Notes under the pieces: generated by a model
Databases searched by the model: none
Told to the model about the DNA's origin: nothing
What the model saw: the letters and a program-made list of their open reading frames with translations, nothing else
Shown: piece after piece, positions 57,197 to 64,000 of the stretch
Layout of the letters: every line of letters starts with the position of its first letter
Numbering within the stretch: position 1 is the stretch's first letter
Made by a program: the position numbers and the translations under genes
From: JALZVT01 sp964634815
GTDB lineage: Bacteria; Pseudomonadota; Gammaproteobacteria; Pseudomonadales; Azotimanducaceae
Assembly: GCA_964634815.1 (NCBI GenBank)
Contig: CAZWMD010000008.1
Coordinates: 57,135-121,134, forward strand
Length of the DNA: 64,000 bases
Direction of reading: 5' to 3'

Positions 57197-59607
57197 AGTT
57201 CAGTGAACGCTGGTTGCGTGAATGGGTGGCGATAGATCTTGAGACCGAGGCTTTGGTTGAACAGCTCACCATGGCGGGTCTGGAAGTTGATGGGCTCGAA
57301 GGTGTAGCGGGCGATTTCAGCGGCGTAGTGGTTGGCGAAGTTGTTGCTACCGAGCAGCATCCAGACGCGGACAAACTCAGGGTTTGTTCAGTGTCAGACG
57401 GTGAGCAGACACACAAGGTGGTATGTGGTGCGCCAAATGCCCGGGAAGGCATTCGTGTTGCCTTTGCTCGTGTGGGTGCCCGGCTGCCTGGAAATTTCAA
57501 GATTCGTAAGGCAAAGCTCAGGGGTGTTGAGTCGTTTGGCATGCTGTGCAGCGCCAAGGAGCTGGCGCTTGGTGAAGACCATGACGGCATTATCGAGCTG
57601 CCGTCGCAGTGCAGTGTTGGTGAAGACTTGCGTATCGCTCTGGAGCTCGACGACAACTGTATCGATATCGACCTCACCCCAAACCGGGGTGATTGTCTGA
57701 GTATTCGAGGCATCGCCCGCGAGGTTGGCCTGCTGAATAACAAATCAGTGAACGAACCCGACGTTGCGGTGGTACCGGCAACAAGTGATCGCAGCTTCCC
57801 TGTTGTGCTAAGCGACCCACAGGGGTGCCCGCGTTATCTTGGTCGGGTGATAGAAGGCATTGATCCAACGGCGCGGACGCCACTGTGGATGGTTGAGAAG
57901 TTGCGCCGCAGCGGAATTCGATCCATTGACCCCACCGTCGACATCACAAATTACGTATTGCTTGAGCTGGGCCAACCAATGCACGCCTTTGATCTGGATG
58001 TTCTGCAAGGCGGTATTGATGTGCGGCGAGCGCAACCTTCCGAGCGCCTCACTTTGCTTGACGGGCGTACCGTTGAACTGGATCCCGACACCTTGCTGAT
58101 TACCGATGGCTCCGGTCCCGTTGCCCTGGCCGGTGTGATGGGTGGAGAACGCAGTGGCATCAGCGCAACAACCCAGCATGTGTTTCTTGAGTGCGCTTAT
58201 TTTGCGCCCCTGGCACTGGCTGGAACCGCGCGACGCTATGGGTTGCACACAGACGCATCGCAACGCTATGAGCGTGGTGTAGATTTTGAGCTGCAGGAAA
58301 AAGCGGTAGAGCGCGCTACTCAACTACTGCTGGAGATCTGCGGCGGATCTGCCGGACCGCTTGTGGTGACAGAAGATCGTGATGCTCTGCCGGTGCGCAA
58401 GGAAGTGAGTGTGACACACAGTCGTCTTGAGCAATTACTGGGCGTGTCTATTGCCCAGTCAGAAGTTGATCGAGCCTTCGAACAACTGCGGTTCCCTGTG
58501 CTCGGCCGCGAAGTGAACGACACCGATGTGCGCTGGACCATTCAAGCGCCGAGTCATCGGTTTGATATCGAGCGCGAGGCTGATCTGGTTGAAGAAGTGT
58601 GTCGGGTTTACGGCTACAACAACATTCCGGCAAAACACCCAACTACTGCGCTGGCTCTTGGCCAGGTTGCACTCGAGCAAACGTCCGAGCGACGATTGCG
58701 TGAGCTGCTTGCAGATATGGGTTACCTCGAGACCGTGACTTACAGCTTTGTTGATCCAGCGCTGCAAGACCTTTTGGATCCGGGTGCGGCGGTTATGACA
58801 CTGGAAAACCCAATGTCTGTCGAGCAGTCGGTGATGCGTACAACGCTTCTGCCTGGCTTGCTTGAAGCGTTGAAAAACAATGCGGCACGACAAGCTCAGC
58901 GCTTGCGACTGTTTGAAGTGGGTTTGTGTTTTAAAGCAGACGACAAAGGTTCGCTTACCCAGGAACTTACTTTGGGTGGCGTGTTGTGGGGGTCGCGTAA
59001 TCCCGAAGGCTGGAGTGGTAAATCGGCGGAGGTTGATTTTTTTGACGCCAAGGGCGATCTCGAGCAACTGCTTGAAACCCTGGGCGTTAACTCTAATCAG
59101 ACCCAACGCATCGGCTTTGCTCAGGGTACGCATGCGGTGTATCACCCGGGTCAGTACGCATCGTTAGTCGACCTTAAGAGCGCAGATCAAGCGGTAGTGG
59201 GTCGAGTAGGGCGCTTGCATCCCGAGATCGAAGAGCGCCTGGGCGGGGGCGGCGCAATTTATGCGTTTGAATTGCAGGCGGGCGCTCTCCTTAAGCACGT
59301 GACGCCGCGTTATGCGCCGGTGTCCAGATACCCACGAGTACGCCGAGACCTGGCTTTGCTGGTCGATCAAACCGTGGCGGCGGGCAAAATTGAAGCGGTT
59401 TGCCGGTCGGCACTTAATGAAAAGCTGGTTGACTTCACGTTCTTTGATGTCTACGTCGGCAAAGGCATTGATTCTAATGAAAAAAGTGTGGCGATAGGCT
59501 TGACCTTACAAGCGCCTTCGGCGACCCTAACGGACGCGGAAATAGGACATTTCGTGCAGACCGTTGTCGACGCGCTAGCCAGCGAAGTTGGTGCTCGATT
59601 GCGTTGA
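57193..59607 (+). CDS. pheT: Phenylalanyl-tRNA synthetase, beta subunit
   Basis: 804 residues. N-terminal tRNA_bind/EMAP domain (VVATEQHPDADKLRVCSVSDG), B3/B4 editing domain, B5 region (EVSVTHSRLEQLLG), and C-terminal FDX-ACB domain (SRYPRVRRDLALLVD). ATG overlaps the pheS stop (ATGA). Full length with no break; followed by a terminator before ihfA. Confidence 0.97.
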   Translation: MKFSERWLREWVAIDLETEALVEQLTMAGLEVDGLEGVAGDFSGVVVGEVVATEQHPDADKLRVCSVSDGEQTHKVVCGAPNAREGIRVAFARVGARLPGNFKIRKAKLRGVESFGMLCSAKELALGEDHDGIIELPSQCSVGEDLRIALELDDNCIDIDLTPNRGDCLSIRGIAREVGLLNNKSVNEPDVAVVPATSDRSFPVVLSDPQGCPRYLGRVIEGIDPTARTPLWMVEKLRRSGIRSIDPTVDITNYVLLELGQPMHAFDLDVLQGGIDVRRAQPSERLTLLDGRTVELDPDTLLITDGSGPVALAGVMGGERSGISATTQHVFLECAYFAPLALAGTARRYGLHTDASQRYERGVDFELQEKAVERATQLLLEICGGSAGPLVVTEDRDALPVRKEVSVTHSRLEQLLGVSIAQSEVDRAFEQLRFPVLGREVNDTDVRWTIQAPSHRFDIEREADLVEEVCRVYGYNNIPAKHPTTALALGQVALEQTSERRLRELLADMGYLETVTYSFVDPALQDLLDPGAAVMTLENPMSVEQSVMRTTLLPGLLEALKNNAARQAQRLRLFEVGLCFKADDKGSLTQELTLGGVLWGSRNPEGWSGKSAEVDFFDAKGDLEQLLETLGVNSNQTQRIGFAQGTHAVYHPGQYASLVDLKSADQAVVGRVGRLHPEIEERLGGGGAIYAFELQAGALLKHVTPRYAPVSRYPRVRRDLALLVDQTVAAGKIEAVCRSALNEKLVDFTFFDVYVGKGIDSNEKSVAIGLTLQAPSATLTDAEIGHFVQTVVDALASEVGARLR

Positions 59608-59640
59608 AAAGGCCCGGGAAATAACAGCCCAGGCCTTTTT
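59607..59640 (+). terminator. Rho-independent terminator after pheT
   Basis: AAAGGCC-C-GGG pairs with CCC-A-GGCCTTT (one internal mismatch), loop of about nine bases AAATAACAG, followed by T residues, starting right at the pheT stop. Confidence 0.85.
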
Positions 59641-59978
59641 CTGAACCGGCTTTCCGGTATCGCTCAGACCTCAAAGTCTGTCGGTAACGAACTCACGCCG
59701 ACAGTGCACAGTGCAGTGTATGTCCCTTTTCAGCAGAGATTTAGACTAACCATAATAAATACAATAGGTTAGCTATTATAGTTAATTTGATTTCAAGCTA
59801 ATATGGCGGTGATTTTGAATTGACTGAACCGTTCGTACGCTGGGAGGCGCGAACAGAGTTCCCAAACGGGAAATTGCGGGCGTTACTGAGTATTTGGTAA
59901 CCGCGCAAGAACACCCTGACGGGCGGCAACACTGAATAGGTTGCCTCTTGCCAGGTGTGTGGAGCAGAGGAGAAGGAC
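59641..59978. other. AT-rich region upstream of ihfA
   Basis: 338 bases without a gene. The centre (about 59740-59810) is markedly AT-rich and holds an inverted repeat AATAG-GTTAG-CTATT, fitting a promoter or regulator site for ihfA. I saw no convincing -35/-10 pair nor a clear IHF consensus site. Confidence 0.45.
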
Positions 59979-60284
59979 ATGGGTGCGCTCACTAAGGCGC
60001 AGATGGCGGACAGGTTGTTTGAAGAACTCGGTCTCAATAAGCGCGAAGCGAAAGAGATTGTAGAAATGTTCTTCGAAGAAGTTCGCGGTGCGCTGGAAAG
60101 AAACGAGCAGGTGAAGTTATCGGGTTTTGGTAACTTTGATTTGCGCGATAAGGGTCAGCGCCCAGGCCGAAACCCGAAAACGGGGGAAGAAATTCCCATT
60201 ACGTCTCGACGTGTCGTAACCTTTCGACCGGGACAAAAACTTAAAGCCAGGGTCGAAGCGTATGCTGGAAGTCAGTCAGAATAA
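59979..60284 (+). CDS. ihfA: Integration host factor alpha subunit
   Basis: 101 residues: MGALTKAQMADRLFEELGLNKREAKEIVEMFFEEV, KLSGFGNFDLRDKGQRPGRNPKTGEEIPITSRRVVTFRPGQKLKARVE. DNA-bending HU-family subunit; the RPGRNPKTGE arm binds the minor groove. ATG 59979 follows GAGAAGGAC. Overlaps the MerR gene by 23 bases, the order known from other gammaproteobacteria. Confidence 0.96.
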   Translation: MGALTKAQMADRLFEELGLNKREAKEIVEMFFEEVRGALERNEQVKLSGFGNFDLRDKGQRPGRNPKTGEEIPITSRRVVTFRPGQKLKARVEAYAGSQSE

Positions 60285-60618
60285 CGAACTCCCCGCGATT
60301 CCGGGGAAGCGCTATTTCACGATTGGTGAAGTGTCTGCACTGTGTGACGTCAAGCCACACGTGTTGCGTTACTGGGAGCAGGAATTCCCCCAGTTGAAGC
60401 CAGTGAAGCGGCGGGGTAACCGTCGTTATTATCAGCGTCAGGATGTGATTATCATCCGGCAGATTCGTGCATTGCTGTACGATCAGGGTTTCACCATCAG
60501 TGGTGCCAGCAAGCGTTTGCAGGGCGAAGAAGCCAAGCAAGACGTCACCCAGTACAAGCTGCTCATCAAGCAGATGGTTGTCGAGCTAGAAGACGTGCTG
60601 CGGGTGCTAAAAGCCTGA
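60262..60618 (+). CDS. MerR-family regulator
   Basis: 118 residues: winged helix-turn-helix FTIGEVSALCDVKPHVLRYWEQEFPQLKPVKRRGNRRYYQRQDV, then a helical dimerisation arm. No metal-binding Cys cluster, so not a heavy-metal sensor. This is the small MerR protein commonly found just after ihfA; its targets are unknown. The ATG lies inside ihfA. Confidence 0.92.
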   Translation: MLEVSQNNELPAIPGKRYFTIGEVSALCDVKPHVLRYWEQEFPQLKPVKRRGNRRYYQRQDVIIIRQIRALLYDQGFTISGASKRLQGEEAKQDVTQYKLLIKQMVVELEDVLRVLKA

Positions 60619-60637
60619 CCAGGACCGAGCCAACCGG

Positions 60638-61345
60638 CTAGGTCTTCGCAGTAGCGGTAAGCGTATATCGGGCTTCGAGTTGCAGGTTGTGCGTGCGCAT
60701 GTACCAATCGTTTTCGACCAGGTCCATCTCGGATACGCGGCTTGTGCCAAAGCGATGCTGTTTTAGCGCGCCCAAACGCTTGGCCAACGCCGCCAGATTT
60801 TGTGGTTGCCGGGTAAAACGTGCCACTGTGATGTGGGCCGCAACCATCGGATAACGACGCTCAAAGTAGTCACCCAGGCCGCTGGCAGCGAGCTCACGCA
60901 GAATTTCAGCGCGCAACTTTTGAAGTGCCTCACCCCGCGGATAGCCCTTCACCAGCAACGCATCACTTGATGCGATGAGTCCCTGATAGTCAATTTCAAA
61001 ACTCTCACCGAACTGTGCGATGGCCTTTGCCACGCAACGAATGCAACGGGCAACGACGTCAGTTGCCGGTGGGTAGTCTGGTGTGCCGGGAATTATGCTC
61101 AGCACGGTGGTATGCAAATCATCGGCTGGTTGCAGGTACTGTTCCCCAAGGTCTGAGGCAAGGTCACCAAGGCAGGACTGTAGCGCGTTGATGGTGGTGT
61201 CTTCCGGGCGAGCGATTAAGGTCAGGCCGCGTCGGTTATCAACCATTTCTCCGCTCAGATAGGGGTCTGTTTCTATCTTGCCCAGGCTCACAGACGCCTG
61301 AAAGCGTTGCTCTATGCCCAGGTAGGTGGCCTCAATCCTGGCCAC
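60638..61345 (-). CDS. 2H phosphoesterase-like protein
   Basis: 235 residues. Two HxT motifs, DDLHTTVLSI and AAHITVARF, are about 115 residues apart, as in the 2H (2'-5' RNA ligase/cyclic phosphodiesterase) superfamily. Start GTG 61345 follows the metalloprotein gene by five bases and gives RIEATYLGIEQRF; the longer frame overlaps that gene. Substrate unknown; a cyclic nucleotide or RNA end is typical. Confidence 0.75.
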   Translation of the reverse strand: MARIEATYLGIEQRFQASVSLGKIETDPYLSGEMVDNRRGLTLIARPEDTTINALQSCLGDLASDLGEQYLQPADDLHTTVLSIIPGTPDYPPATDVVARCIRCVAKAIAQFGESFEIDYQGLIASSDALLVKGYPRGEALQKLRAEILRELAASGLGDYFERRYPMVAAHITVARFTRQPQNLAALAKRLGALKQHRFGTSRVSEMDLVENDWYMRTHNLQLEARYTLTATAKT

Positions 61346-61350
61346 AAAAG

Positions 61351-62232
61351 CTAGCCTCGTTGTGCCGCAGCAAAGGTATCGCACTGGCTGGCATCACCGG
61401 TGGTAATGCCACGGCGAAACCAGTCCATACGCTGTTGCGAAGAGCCGTGGGTGAAGCTCTCGGGGCGCACCCTGGCGCCTGCGTTTCTTTGTATGGTGTC
61501 GTCGCCGATGCTTGCGGCAGCGCGCATGCCTTCTTCGATGTCGCCGTGTTCAAGCAGATCCCGTTGCTGCTCGGCATGATGTGCCCAGACGCCGGCATAA
61601 CAGTCGGCCTGCAACTCTGTGAGTACGCTCAGTTGATTGGCTTCAATTTTACTCACCCGCCGCTGGGCCTGTTGCACCTGCATCGAGATGCCTTGCTGAT
61701 TTTGCACATGGTGAGCGACCTCGTGGCCAATGACATAGGCCCGGGCAAAGTCGCCACTGGCGCCCATTCGCTCGAGCTGGCTGAAAAAGCTCAGGTCGAT
61801 GTATACCTTGTTATCCCCGGGACAATAGAAGGGCCCTGATGCGGCCGTGTTCATGCCGCAGGCTGACTGCACGGCGTCTGTGAACATCACAAGTGTTGGC
61901 GGCTGGTAGCGACCTCCAGCCTGGCGGAAGATGCTGGTCCAGGTATCTTCGGTATCTGCCAGCACCACAGACACAAAGTCGGCCTGTTCGTTCTCGGCCG
62001 CGCTGCGTGGACTGGATTGAGTCTGGGGGTAACTGACCTGTTGCTGGCCGCCCAGCATGTCGCCGAGCAGGCTTAAGGGGTTGCCGCCAGTGAGAAACAC
62101 AACAATGAGCAAAATGATGCCCAGGCCGCCAATGCCGCCGCCCATTTTCACCCCGCCAGACCCAACGCGACGGCCCGATTGGCCCCGTCGGTCTTCTATA
62201 TTGCTGCTGCGTCTTCTGCCCCGCCAATCCAT
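61351..62232 (-). CDS. ypfJ: YpfJ-like putative neutral zinc metallopeptidase
   Basis: 293 residues. Begins MDWRGRRRSSNIEDRRG; a hydrophobic segment at about 30-50 (GGIGGLGIILLIVVFLTGG) anchors it in the membrane. HEVAHHVQNQQG gives the HExxH zinc motif and the later ADCYAGVWAHH supplies further ligands. The family (YpfJ, zinc_peptidase-like) has no well-known substrate. Upstream flank is divergent from the TPR/HExxH gene. Followed by the 2H gene, likely an operon. Confidence 0.93.
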   Translation of the reverse strand: MDWRGRRRSSNIEDRRGQSGRRVGSGGVKMGGGIGGLGIILLIVVFLTGGNPLSLLGDMLGGQQQVSYPQTQSSPRSAAENEQADFVSVVLADTEDTWTSIFRQAGGRYQPPTLVMFTDAVQSACGMNTAASGPFYCPGDNKVYIDLSFFSQLERMGASGDFARAYVIGHEVAHHVQNQQGISMQVQQAQRRVSKIEANQLSVLTELQADCYAGVWAHHAEQQRDLLEHGDIEEGMRAAASIGDDTIQRNAGARVRPESFTHGSSQQRMDWFRRGITTGDASQCDTFAAAQRG

Positions 62233-62412
62233 CGAACTACCCCAGGAATTGAGTTTCTTTGCAGCATCTCATTGTGTGGGGAGTGGTGCAACGCGACGGG
62301 TCAAGCTCCAGACGCTCGGTTCGTCAAACACCGCGCCAAATGGTGCTGAGTACAGGGGCGAAGAGGTGATAATGTCAGGGGCTAGGTTTCGGGGGAAGGC
62401 TATGAGGGGTAG

Positions 62413-64000
62413 GTGCGCGCATTGAATGCTTCCAGGAGGGCACAAAAGGAGTGTGAGCGCGCCATACATCGGCTGCGGCGGGTGACCTTGCGCGCTGCAT
62501 CGTTTTTTTTGGCCGTTGTGCTGATCAGCACGCCGGTTTCAGCGGCCCCTCTTAGTGGTTATGTAGATGTTCTCAAGCGCGACTGGTACGTCTACGAGAG
62601 CAAGTATTTCCGGGTTTTCAGTGATCAGAAAGAGACCGAGGTCAGCCGGCAGATTCACGATCTGGAGCTGTTTCGTACCTATGTGCTTGCCACCCTTGAT
62701 CAGGAATCAAACCGGCTGCGTCTGAGCGCCCGCACCGATCCGCAGAAGCGACGCCTGCTCGATTCGATACCCGTGGCCGAACACGACCGGGTGGATGTGT
62801 ATCTGTTTAGTCGCCGGGCCCATCTTGTACGGCTGTTTAATAATCGCGATATCTACGCGTTCATGCAGCCCGGCTTGCGCAAGAGCCTGATGGTTATGGC
62901 GCCGGATCATGAATCCAGTTCGCCCAATGCCGCGGCGTTTCATGAGTACGTTCATTTCCTGCTAAGAACTCTGGGTGGCAGTCACTTTCCGCTGTGGTAC
63001 GAGGAAGGACTGGCTGAGTTCTTTGCCTCCACCACAATCACTCGAGATGCCCTTGTGATTGGTGACGTGCCGCAGCTGCGATTGCAAAACCTGAAGTTTC
63101 AGCGCCGTTATCCATTGGCGGATGTCTTCCAGGCCGGAGCACCACGGCTTTTGCCAACACTGGAAGATATACCCCAGACAAAAGATGCAACGACGACCAG
63201 ACGACACCTTGCGCGAGAGGAGCGCCGCCGCCGTCGACTGCCCAGATCACCAATGTTCTATGCCCAGTCCTGGTCGATGATTCATATGATGTTGTTGGGC
63301 CACTACGCCGGACTTGATCGGCGTGATCACCTGCTTGCAGATTACGTGCTTGATATTCAGAACGGCGAGCAACCCCAGGAAGCGCTTGGCCATCACTTTG
63401 CGGGTAAATACCAGGGGCTTGAGTCTGACTTGCGCCGCTATATCAACCGTCAGAGCCAGATTCCGCGGCTGTCGATTCCACTGGGCCAGTTCGACTATGA
63501 CCCGCGCTATGAGCGTAAGCCCCTGGACACCCAGGAGTTAACCTATCGACTGGGGCTGCTGGCTGCACCGCTCAGCTCCGCCCGGGCCCGAGAGATGTTT
63601 AGCTGGGCAATTGATACCTTCCCGGACTCCCCACAACCCCTTATTGGTATGGGAGTGACCCAGAGATTTGCCGGGCACTACATCGAGGCCGTTGACTACG
63701 TTAGTGCGTCCCTTGAGCGCGCACCGGATGACGCCTACACCAACTTCGAGTTTGCAGACACCGTGAGTATTGCCTGTCAGAGGGCTGCGCGACCCGACGT
63801 CGACCTTAAGACCCTGGACTGCGAGCGCCTCATTCCTCTGGCGCAGAAGAGCTATGCCCGGGCCTTGCAGCTGGCCCCCGACAATCCGGAGTTCCAGGCT
63901 AATTTTGGCGTCACCCTGTTGCAGGCGGGCAAGCTGGAAGAGGCAACTGCCTTGTTACGAAGGGCCTTCGCCACTTCGCCCTGGTCGCCCGGGTTGAGTT
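62413..64000 (+). CDS. TPR protein with HExxH peptidase-like domain, cut by window end
   Basis: Open to the window end (at least 529 residues). N-terminus Arg-rich then hydrophobic (SFFLAVVLISTPVSA), a signal peptide or anchor. Residues about 170-205 have FHEYVHFLLRTL and, downstream, WYEEGLAEFFAS: HExxH plus a Glu ligand, like gluzincin-type (peptidase MA-like, DUF1570-like) proteins. TPR-like repeats follow (FSWAIDTFPDSPQPLIGMG, YARALQLAPDNPEFQANFGVTLLQAGKLEEATALLRRAF). The start is unsure: GTG 62413, TTG 62422 or GTG 62482 are all in frame after a stop at 62410. Probably an exported protease-like or scaffold protein. Confidence 0.8.
   Translation, partial: MRALNASRRAQKECERAIHRLRRVTLRAASFFLAVVLISTPVSAAPLSGYVDVLKRDWYVYESKYFRVFSDQKETEVSRQIHDLELFRTYVLATLDQESNRLRLSARTDPQKRRLLDSIPVAEHDRVDVYLFSRRAHLVRLFNNRDIYAFMQPGLRKSLMVMAPDHESSSPNAAAFHEYVHFLLRTLGGSHFPLWYEEGLAEFFASTTITRDALVIGDVPQLRLQNLKFQRRYPLADVFQAGAPRLLPTLEDIPQTKDATTTRRHLAREERRRRRLPRSPMFYAQSWSMIHMMLLGHYAGLDRRDHLLADYVLDIQNGEQPQEALGHHFAGKYQGLESDLRRYINRQSQIPRLSIPLGQFDYDPRYERKPLDTQELTYRLGLLAAPLSSARAREMFSWAIDTFPDSPQPLIGMGVTQRFAGHYIEAVDYVSASLERAPDDAYTNFEFADTVSIACQRAARPDVDLKTLDCERLIPLAQKSYARALQLAPDNPEFQANFGVTLLQAGKLEEATALLRRAFATSPWSPGLS

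Noticed and set aside
59740..59810. AT-rich tract as a replication origin
   Set aside because: No DnaA-box cluster and no dnaA/dnaN genes; its place suggests the ihfA promoter.

Overview
The window looks like chromosomal DNA of a Gram-negative gammaproteobacterium. The evidence is a gene order infC-rpmI-rplT-pheS-pheT-ihfA-merR, a TonB-dependent receptor, lipoproteins and OmpA-type proteins. The exact lineage cannot be named from the sequence alone. It is a scaffolded draft: four runs of exactly 100 N (2887-2986, 18097-18196, 35236-35335, 47953-48052) mark joins, and three of them interrupt genes.

Layout. 1-9 kb: the 3' end of uvrB coupled to a Qnr-like pentapeptide protein, an acyl-CoA ligase, an envelope module (a lipoprotein with eight 23-residue repeats and a peptidoglycan-binding domain, divergent from a BON/OmpA protein and a coiled-coil protein), and a trans-sulfuration enzyme. 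9.1-10.1 kb: two AhpD-like genes. The second has an in-frame TGA exactly at the second redox position of its CxxC motif, with a hairpin just downstream, and reads as a selenoprotein (CGFU). A tRNA-Val follows. 10.9-16.7 kb: a loose set of catabolic enzymes (amidohydrolase, DSD1-type PLP enzyme, TauD-type dioxygenase, sugar-lactone oxidase, epimerase).

16.8-54.5 kb is dominated by purine salvage and catabolism. AMP nucleosidase and a nucleoside hydrolase precede an eight-gene minus-strand operon (29132 down to 18600): TonB receptor, two exported NUP-family proteins flanking an exported adenosine deaminase, a cytoplasmic adenine/adenosine deaminase, an AHSA1 protein, a cytochrome P450 and an NCS2 permease. 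A second minus-strand operon (39449 down to 31534) encodes xdhA-xdhB-xdhC-uraD-uraH-guaD-puuD. It is divergent from a RutR-like TetR regulator, with a near-consensus RutR-type operator between them. Allantoinase (puuE), 8-oxoguanine deaminase, two more NCS2 permeases, allantoate amidohydrolase and ureidoglycine aminohydrolase, two phosphoribosyltransferases and a third ADA-family enzyme complete the set. Together they can take extracellular nucleosides and bases through xanthine, urate, 5-hydroxyisourate, OHCU, allantoin, allantoate and ureidoglycine to ureidoglycolate, with side branches for salvage.

54.5-64 kb returns to housekeeping: infC (AUU start), rpmI, rplT, pheS, pheT, ihfA and a MerR regulator, then a 2H phosphoesterase, a YpfJ-like metalloprotein, and a TPR/HExxH protein cut by the window end. 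I saw no CRISPR array, prophage, transposase or rRNA.
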